From assembly GCA_903632075.3 (NCBI GenBank), contig CAHIKZ030004296.1, positions 2,626,001 to 2,690,000 of the forward strand: a stretch of 64,000 nucleotides of DNA, read 5' to 3'. This document shows positions 58,701 through 64,000 of this stretch, piece by piece. The translations under genes and the position numbers were made by a program. The DNA is from Acanthosepion pharaonis. Its lineage: Eukaryota; Mollusca; Cephalopoda; Sepiida; Sepiidae. The notes beneath the pieces were generated by a model. It was not told where the DNA came from and ran no database searches. It was given only the letters and a program-made list of their open reading frames with translations. The first letter of the stretch is position 1, and every line of letters starts with the position of its first letter.

Positions 58701-59095
58701 TTTTCCAAGGCGTCCGCGACTTGCTTAAGACGACTTTTGACAGTATTGTTTGTCGATGACTTCCTTCTTATAGGCTGTTCTCTACTGGAACGATCCGACG
58801 CCATTTCATCGCTATCACCGTGAAGTATTGTAGTCATGATTGTGTTACTTCCCATATAACCTTCACAGCGATGTTTGTCCCGAATTGGAAATACTTTGGT
58901 GGATAGATTAGGTCGGGTAAAGTAATCTTTAGAATCGGGTAGGGGATCGTGTACTTGTCTTTTTCGACGAATCCAGAAAGCCAAACCAAAGAGAGAGAAA
59001 AGAAAAATGACCGAAAGAAGTACGCCTAAAAGTGTAAACAAGGCACCTACCGAAACAGAATCGGGGGTCTGCGTTGACATGGCAACGGTCGAATT
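55769..59095 (-). CDS. Large terminal coding exon of an unknown single-pass membrane protein
   Basis: The acceptor TTGTTTCCTTTTCAG (minus strand) ends at 59096, and the frame is open from the first base (N-S-T, a glycosylation sequon). It gives 1108 residues to TGA at 55769-55771. Residues 16-42 form the transmembrane helix, followed by RRKR. The tail of more than 1000 residues is Ser/Arg/Lys-rich and probably disordered. It contains a Grb2-type YINV (Y533) directly followed by an ITIM-like VKYTTL (Y538), then YLEP and, near the end, YYVNS. A short proline run (PIPPTPLPPPPPGG), an acidic patch (DEKEEDDDGKEADDEADD) and a basic end (KMKKSKRIGRKSRHRLK) follow. An ATG inside the exon (residue 6) is not needed as a start. 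Family not recognised. Same layout as the exon at 43916-45232, 10.5 kb downstream. Confidence 0.88.
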   Translation of the reverse strand, partial: NSTVAMSTQTPDSVSVGALFTLLGVLLSVIFLFSLFGLAFWIRRKRQVHDPLPDSKDYFTRPNLSTKVFPIRDKHRCEGYMGSNTIMTTILHGDSDEMASDRSSREQPIRRKSSTNNTVKSRLKQVADALENNQRQNPKSLRSIALPIRSEQIPKNDQLEEFVRRRAKSEEIFLKCKSPSGSNFGTFRSSYSSASRKIRRQMVTNGTLETYVSDYPTPISESPSYSMSRSSTKRRDTEDSSSLTWPNDGRNLRVDVPSLRDNHCKLGKEHPGPEQSHSPSMRIKCEKKDPNMPTEIAPPIPCTNKIKRLTPAKPPRKFANKERRQSAQSYDEQTQINKSLKHTAEKPPINPGSSLFVQERQMTLNKQVHAPHLSKRTRHSLINTTQRSRSPFHKVSHSGSKSNRTKFTDIQDRERACRSLENKLRSLEKTRRSNIKHSKTLERLPKRSERTRRQTHSSPAVSFSNDRPKDPNIDTSSSAETRTDAHDTCLRDSSQQRRRTPPTLPSRKTDITPVTNTMSTGEIHSFEEDDPQYINVKYTTLIGDSVAHLSNRMTELSYTVNQNRSKGDEKTHEENVYLEPVATQPCLEADLNIRAKLELILASALQKKRASEKQKNEKDFKNERMKEETIARMSSSSAENLSVSKFANHNYSSSSSSEKDDLSRKSCLTSQSLENIFLNSSSVAWPDPETTLATLHRHHLAMEDYTSFCSTKSKQEPISPCASVRSSSSNSSRCHFGRVNSHGQFIVDIPCAESNIHMAKATKPMAVPFRDVETSMEISMNSPRASRYQTRTSSLRCCDDRTKDNGFPKTISFDGIDQYEIVHRHTIPRISPQKQITLEKLSPKRERAENGADKQKNDSKSEREREAKAKQKTNSELNIFSDECNADANGRVSSKLDDGPSCFSRSRSIDSSGTVDSLSQCADLSIRSDCATVMSSELYEPSDSDGETVHSLKLFDFIFDNEYSVTFSSAESDSQSVFRACHPIPPTPLPPPPPGGLSPVSYPMCTNPDEKEEDDDGKEADDEADDVTPKTDNGRTGFYYVNSVLPNEADVVDKEPVLNAYKIVNQDGKDFNVTRPRTLNLPRTFVKMKKSKRIGRKSRHRLKYSDVY

Positions 59096-59168
59096 CTGAA
59101 AAGGAAACAATACAATACATAAATTCATTTTGCTGAATAACTGAAGAAAATAACACGATTCTAATATC

Positions 59169-59172
<4 letters not shown>

Positions 59173-59238
<66 letters not shown>

Positions 59239-59325
59239 ATGATTTTATGCATGATGGACTCTCCCGTCTTGCAAAAGATATAGTCCATCATCCATAAAAT
59301 GGGGAGTTCCATTTCAATCCCCAAA

Positions 59326-59395
<70 letters not shown>

Positions 59396-59518
59396 ATGTA
59401 TAGGAAGAGAGAGTGATTGAAAAGTAACTCCCTTTTTATGTATGATAGACTCTCCCGTCTTGCAAAAAATATAGTCAGAATCCTTCATACATGAAATGGG
59501 GATTACTTTTCAATCACC

Positions 59519-59598
<80 letters not shown>

Positions 59599-59740
59599 GA
59601 AGGGAGAGATACAGACAGACAGACAGACAGACAGACACACCGACAGAGACAGGGATACAGTTGGGAGTGATTGAAAAGTAACTCCTATTTTATGTATGAT
59701 AGACTCTCCCATCTTGTAAAAAATATAGTTAGATCAATCA
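59173..59740. repeat. Three snapback repeats separated by microsatellites
   Basis: Copies at about 59237-59320, 59412-59516 and 59666-59738 share TATGATAGACTCTCCCGTCT and TGCAAAA.ATATAGT. In the middle copy the ends pair: GTGATTGAAAAGTAAC with GTTACTTTTCAATCAC, allowing one change. Between and around them are (TA)n 59173-59235, (TA)n-(TG)n 59331-59395 and (TA)n-(GA)n-(CAGA)n 59522-59640. Confidence 0.85.
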
Positions 59741-59786
59741 CTCCCTCTTTCTCGTCATGGGAGTCGGAGTGGATGATAATGAATCT

Positions 59787-59825
<39 letters not shown>

Positions 59826-59852
59826 GACTGAGATAGATAAAAACAGACTGGA

Positions 59853-59884
<32 letters not shown>

Positions 59885-60240
59885 TGAACAGACTGTCTTG
59901 TTTTTTTCAATCGGTTCTAAGTAGCATTGTGTCCTGATATGAAATTTGAATTCAATTTTCATGTCTACTTACTCGATCTAAAATGTCGATTATCAAAATG
60001 GCAACTGAAAAATGTTTGAGTGTTGATTGTTCTTCAGCCTGCGAAATTCGAGAAAGAGAAAAATGGGAACAAAATCAGAAAAAAACATTTCCTGCATTTT
60101 TCAACAACAACAAAAAATAACGAAAAACTAATTCTTCTTCTCTTTGTGTTAATGTGTGTGTGTGTGTGTGTTTCGTGGGGGTGGGGGGCATTTGCTTGAG
60201 TGTATGCGTCTTTGTCATTAGGAGTATCAACATGAGTTCA
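59741..60240. other. Microsatellite-rich gene-free stretch
   Basis: (GAAA)n at 59789-59824, (GATA)n at 59853-59883, (TG)n at 60152-60170. No gene. Confidence 0.6.
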
Positions 60241-60262
60241 TGAATAAAGATTATTCAATAAT

Positions 60263-60490
60263 TTTGCACCGAAAGTAAGCAATGTTGAGCCTGGTCAGTA
60301 CCGAAATGGGTGACCGCTTGGGAATACCAGGTTCTGTATGTTTGGATGTGCGGGTGGTGTTATGGATAACGCCTTGGGATTGAAAATCGGAGAGCAGAGT
60401 TCCAATTCGAGTTGGCTTCGTTATATTCACTTACGCGCAAATAACTTGAATCAACCTCATTTCCCCCAGCTATGGGTTAATTAGTAGGAC
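60263..60490 (+). repeat. SINE with truncated 5S-like head
   Basis: TTGCACCGAAAGTAAGCAAT, then GCCTGGTCAGTACC and GGGTGACCGCTTGGGAATAC of the 5S part. The tRNA-like GCGGGTGGTGTTATGGATAA with GAGTTCCAATTCGAG follows, then the tail to GCTATGGGTTAATTAGTAGG. Confidence 0.88.
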
Positions 60491-61180
60491 ATATATCAGT
60501 AAATCATAATTATCTCCCAAAATTCTTAGAATCCAAAAATATTTTCTGGCTTTAAATAAGATGAAAAGGGTTGATAATCCGTAAAAATCAAATCAATATT
60601 TTTACTCTTATTAGCATCAGAGAAAAACGTACAAATTCTCTATCTTTATTTTTGTTTGTTTTTAACCTCGAATCTCTTTAACATTAAATTGAATGAATGT
60701 TAGATCTTATTTAGCCTATTTTCCCCAATACAAGACCCAAGAGCCACTCAATGTAGAGGGTAACTGAATAGCGTTGTTTCATGGATATAAGGATTGTAAA
60801 TGATTGACCGGCTAAGACCGCCTGCGGAGGGACGCTGAGCCAACGATCGACATTCTTTCTTGTGACGTCAGTACTTCTACTGCCTCTTAGAATACAAGCT
60901 GCCGGTATTAATAAAACAAATCCCCAAAAGAAATGAACCCTTTCGTTGATACCGGTTTATGTAGTAGCGTGGGCATCCAGAGATGACACAGAACGCAACA
61001 CTAGTAAGTAATCACATGTTATCAATTAACTGGCAAATAGAAGCGCTTTAACTTTTTTTGGTAATCTATCTATGGATGGTGTCTGGATAAAAGCAACCAT
61101 TCCACGATAGTTTGACAACTCTTGGGGATGCATCGGCCTAAAAATGGCACTACGTCTGAAATTCTGAATAAAGAAGCATT
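60491..61180. other. Gene-free stretch
   Basis: No coding signal recognised. Confidence 0.45.
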
Positions 61181-61184
61181 TACA

Positions 61185-61460
61185 TATAATACAGTCGCAC
61201 TCCTGTTATATCAAGTATCATTGAGCTGTGATTTAGTTGGATGTCCTTGATATCTCTACAATCATAGGCGGACGTAGAATGCGCTTTGCAGGACACTGCT
61301 GGCGAGCAAAACAAGAGCTTGCGAATGATCTACTGCACTGAACACCGAGCCATGGCGCAAAATGGGTTTGTCGCCCACTAACATTGTCTATGTTATGACC
61401 CCCTAATGACCTTCCGACCTTGATGTAGGACGGTGAAGGTTAGCCTGATAGACTCATGAA
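61185..61460 (+). pseudogene. LINE polymerase C-terminal fragment
   Basis: Plus-strand frames read ISTIIGGRRMRFAGHCWRAK, then QELANDLLH, a stop, TPSHGAK and NDLPTLM. This is the tail region of RTE-like polymerases and follows in order on the part seen at 18837-19560. Confidence 0.75.
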
Positions 61461-61474
61461 TGTCTAATATAGCT

Positions 61475-61965
61475 TGACTGAATAATATAACTATCAGCTT
61501 CATAAATAACAATAATATAATATCAATAACATAATGATATTTGGTGATATATGCAGTGTTATATTATCTAGACCAGTGTTTCTCAGCGGTTGATTAAAGA
61601 TTATTCAATATTTTTGCACCGAAAGTAAGCAACGTTGAACCTGGTCAGTATCGAAATGGGTGACCGCTTGGGAATACCAGGTTCTGTATGTTGGGATGTG
61701 CGGGTGGTGTGATGGATAACGCCTCGGGATTGAAAATCGCAGAGCAGAGTTCCAATTCGAGTCGGCTTCGTTATATTTACTTACGCGCAAATAAATTGAA
61801 TCAACCTCATTTTCCCCAGCTATGGGTTAATCCAAGATAGCTTGACTGAATAATATAACTATCAGCTTCATAAATAATATAACAATAATATAATATCAAT
61901 AACGTAATGATATTTGCTGATATATTCAGTGTTATATTATCTAGACTAGTGTTTCTCAGCGGTGG
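61475..61965 (+). repeat. SINE copy between direct repeats of about 120-130 bp
   Basis: A SINE (61609-61835) closely similar to that at 60263-60490 has the same truncated start (GATTATTCAATA.TTTTGCAC). It lies between two direct copies of TAGCTTGACTGAATAATATA... through CAGTGTTATATTATCTAGAC.AGTGTTTCTCAGCGGT (61475-61592 and 61840-61965). The flanks are far longer than a SINE target duplication, so a segmental duplication is more likely. Confidence 0.8.
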
Positions 61966-62169
61966 ACCACATAGCATTTCTAGTGGTACACAAAATAAAA
62001 TTTCATAAAAAAATTGTAGACATTTCATAAAAATGTATCTAAATTATTCATACTTTGAAGAATTAAGAGATATAATTTTTTTTTTAATTACACACACATC
62101 GATTATATTTGAAAATTTTGAAATTACATAGGTATTAAGAAGTGCTATATTTAATTAATTTTTTATCAT

Positions 62170-62517
62170 ATATATTTATTAGACCTAGAAAATTATGAGC
62201 CAGGAGATGAAAATGTTGAGTTGGTTGAAATGTTACTGGACTTGACAGAGAATGCGAAAATGAGAAGAAAAGTCGACAGTCTTTGCCAACATATCGATAA
62301 AGGAATCACACCCAAATATTTTCCAACATGTAGAAGGAAACATCATTTCTTTCTCAACCACATGGATGGTGGAATCTGCATTTTCGGCTGTTATGGATGT
62401 TTTCAGCAGAAAAATAAATATATAAGATTTAAACAACAAAGACTAAGACTGAATGACACCATCAAAATTGACTATGATATCTTGTGTCAGAAACACCAAG
62501 GTCAAGGTAGTCACTAG
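62170..62517 (+). pseudogene. hAT-like transposase 3' fragment
   Basis: A frame ending at TAG (62515-62517) reads VELVEMLLDLTENAKMRRKV and closes with DYDILCQKHQGQGSH. A C-terminus of the form (K/Q)..Q.Q.SH is typical of ZBED/SCAND3-like hAT transposases. A hAT-type end (CAGTGTTTCTCAGCGGTGG-like) lies upstream at about 61943. The catalytic core is not intact. The last 28 codons seed the tandem array that follows. Confidence 0.55.
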
Positions 62518-63485
62518 CTGAATGGACTAAGACTGAATGACATCATCAAAATTGATTATGATATCTTGTGTGAGAAACACCAAGATCAAGGTAGTCACTA
62601 GCTGAATGGACTAAGACTGAATGACACCATCAAAATTGACTATGATATCTTGTGTCAGAAACACCAAGGTCAAGGTAGTCACTAGCTGAATGGACTAAGA
62701 CTGAATGACACCATCAAAATTGACTATGATATCTTGTGTCAGAAACACCAAGGTCAAGGTAGTCACTAGCTGAATGGACTAAGACTGAATGACACCATCA
62801 AAATTGACTATGATATCTTGTGTCAGAAACACCAAGATCAAGGTAGTCACTAGCTGAATGGACTAAGACTGAATGACACCATCAAAATTGACTATGATAT
62901 CTTGTGTCAGAAACACCAAGATCAAGGTAGTCACTAGCTGAATGGACTAAGACTGAATGACACCATCAAAATTGACTATGATATCTTGTGTCAGAAACAC
63001 CAATTTCAAGGTAGTCACTAGCTGAATGGACTAAGACTGAATGACACCATCAAAATTGACTATGATATCTTGTGTCAGAAACACCAAGGTCAAGGTAGTC
63101 ACTAGCTGAATGGACTAAGACTGAATGACACCATCAAAATTGACTATGATATCTTGTGTCAGAAACACCAATTTCAAGGTAGTCACTAGCTGAATGGACT
63201 AAGACTGAATGACACCATCAAAATTGACTATGATATCTTGTGTCAGAAACACCAAGGTCAAGGTAGTCACTAGCTGAATGGACTAAGACTGAATGACACC
63301 ATCAAAATTGACTATGATATCTTGTGTCAAAAACACCAAGATCAAGGTAGTCACTAGCTGAATGGACTAAGACTGAATGACACCATCAAAATTGACTATG
63401 ATATCTTGTGTCAGAAACACCAATTTCAAGGTAGTCACTAGCTGAATGGGCTAAGACTGAATGACATCACCAAAATTGATTTTGT
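62445..63485 (+). repeat. 84-bp tandem array, about 12 copies
   Basis: Each unit runs from CTGAATGACACCATCAAAAT to TCACTAGCTGAATGGACTAA. Copies are nearly identical; the variable site reads GGTCAAGG, GATCAAGG or TTTCAAGG. The unit is exactly 28 codons and every copy repeats the transposase C-terminus with its stop. The first and last copies are the most diverged. Confidence 0.95.
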
Positions 63486-64000
63486 TATCGTGTGTTTATT
63501 CTTATTTACTAAAATAAATTTTCAAGTGTAGACTACTTTTCCTTTTCATTGAGTATTTTAGTGAGGAAATTGAACAGCCTAAAAGTAGGAGTTGTCCATT
63601 TGAATTTTTTGAAGGAAAAAAAAAGATCTATCGACTGAAAACGGATGAAAAGCAATGATTTAGACAATATAATAATTCTTAATAATATAATATCAGCCAG
63701 ATCCCGTTAGCGTTTTTTCTCTCTTGTCAAATAATAATAAAAATAAGATGAAATGGTGTCATCTCAAGACAACATTATCTGTTGTTGGGGTTTTGGGAAT
63801 GATATCCAAAGTAACAAAAAACAGGTGGGCCAAATACCTAAACCATATCGGGGGCGGGGTTATTTCTCAAATCTTGCATAAATTTCACTTTATGCAATGA
63901 CCACAGTCACATTATTTTTTTTCTCTCTTTGATTACATTAACGCATCAACTCTTCGCATGAACTTCATTCCACCATTTCTAACTTTCACAATCAAGACCC
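63486..64000. other. Gene-free end of window
   Basis: A+T-rich sequence without coding signal; the hAT-like element's 3' end may lie here but I cannot place it. Confidence 0.45.

Overview
This is nuclear DNA from an animal, most likely an invertebrate. The evidence is intron-type splice acceptors, long A+T-rich intergenic DNA full of (TA)n, (CA)n, (GATA)n and (GAAA)n tracts, LINE, Ty3/gypsy, Tc1 and hAT remnants, and SINEs with 5S rRNA-like heads. The texture and the LINE fragments fit a lophotrochozoan, perhaps a mollusc such as a cephalopod. That placement is inference; nothing in the window proves it.

Only two host coding regions are well supported. Both are on the minus strand: 43916-45232 and 55769-59095. 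Each looks like the 3' terminal coding exon of a single-pass membrane protein. Each starts at a phase-0 splice acceptor, encodes a short juxtamembrane stretch and one transmembrane helix, and then a long cytoplasmic tail with tyrosine motifs (ITIM-like and SH2-type) and proline-rich runs. I do not recognise either family. Upstream exons were not found with confidence.

The rest is repeats. From 1 to 17.7 kb there are microsatellites, a 2.7 kb inverted repeat (4626-7324) with a Tc1-like remnant in its spacer, a 139-bp tandem array built from a LINE-like 3' end (7.6-8.7 kb), SINEs and LTR fragments. A solo LTR with a perfect 5-bp target duplication lies at 17726-18642, followed by two LINE fragments.

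The most striking structure is 19966-33614. It is a foldback-like element with matching inverted termini. Its right arm has expanded into a tandem array of about 31 bp per unit, and its core holds about 1 kb of a 30-bp minisatellite. A full-length 10.9 kb Ty3/gypsy-type retroelement (minus strand, 21937-32817) has inserted into the right-arm array. That retroelement has 2.07-kb LTRs differing at only about a dozen sites, a 4-bp target duplication, a polypurine tract, a candidate primer-binding site, gag, pro, RT, RNase H, integrase and a truncated env-like piece. Its pol is broken by several frame changes and a stop. A 48-bp module repeats across the LTR/primer-site boundary.

From 33.6 to 64 kb come a Tc1-like relic, A+T-rich minisatellites, palindromic elements tipped with (TA)n, a small TA-flanked MITE nested in a larger inverted repeat, an LTR inserted in a LINE remnant, a SINE with two near full-length 5S-like units, the two host exons, three snapback repeats (59.2-59.7 kb), duplicated SINEs and a hAT-like 3' end amplified into an 84-bp tandem array. 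No operons, CRISPR arrays or functional tRNA genes are present.
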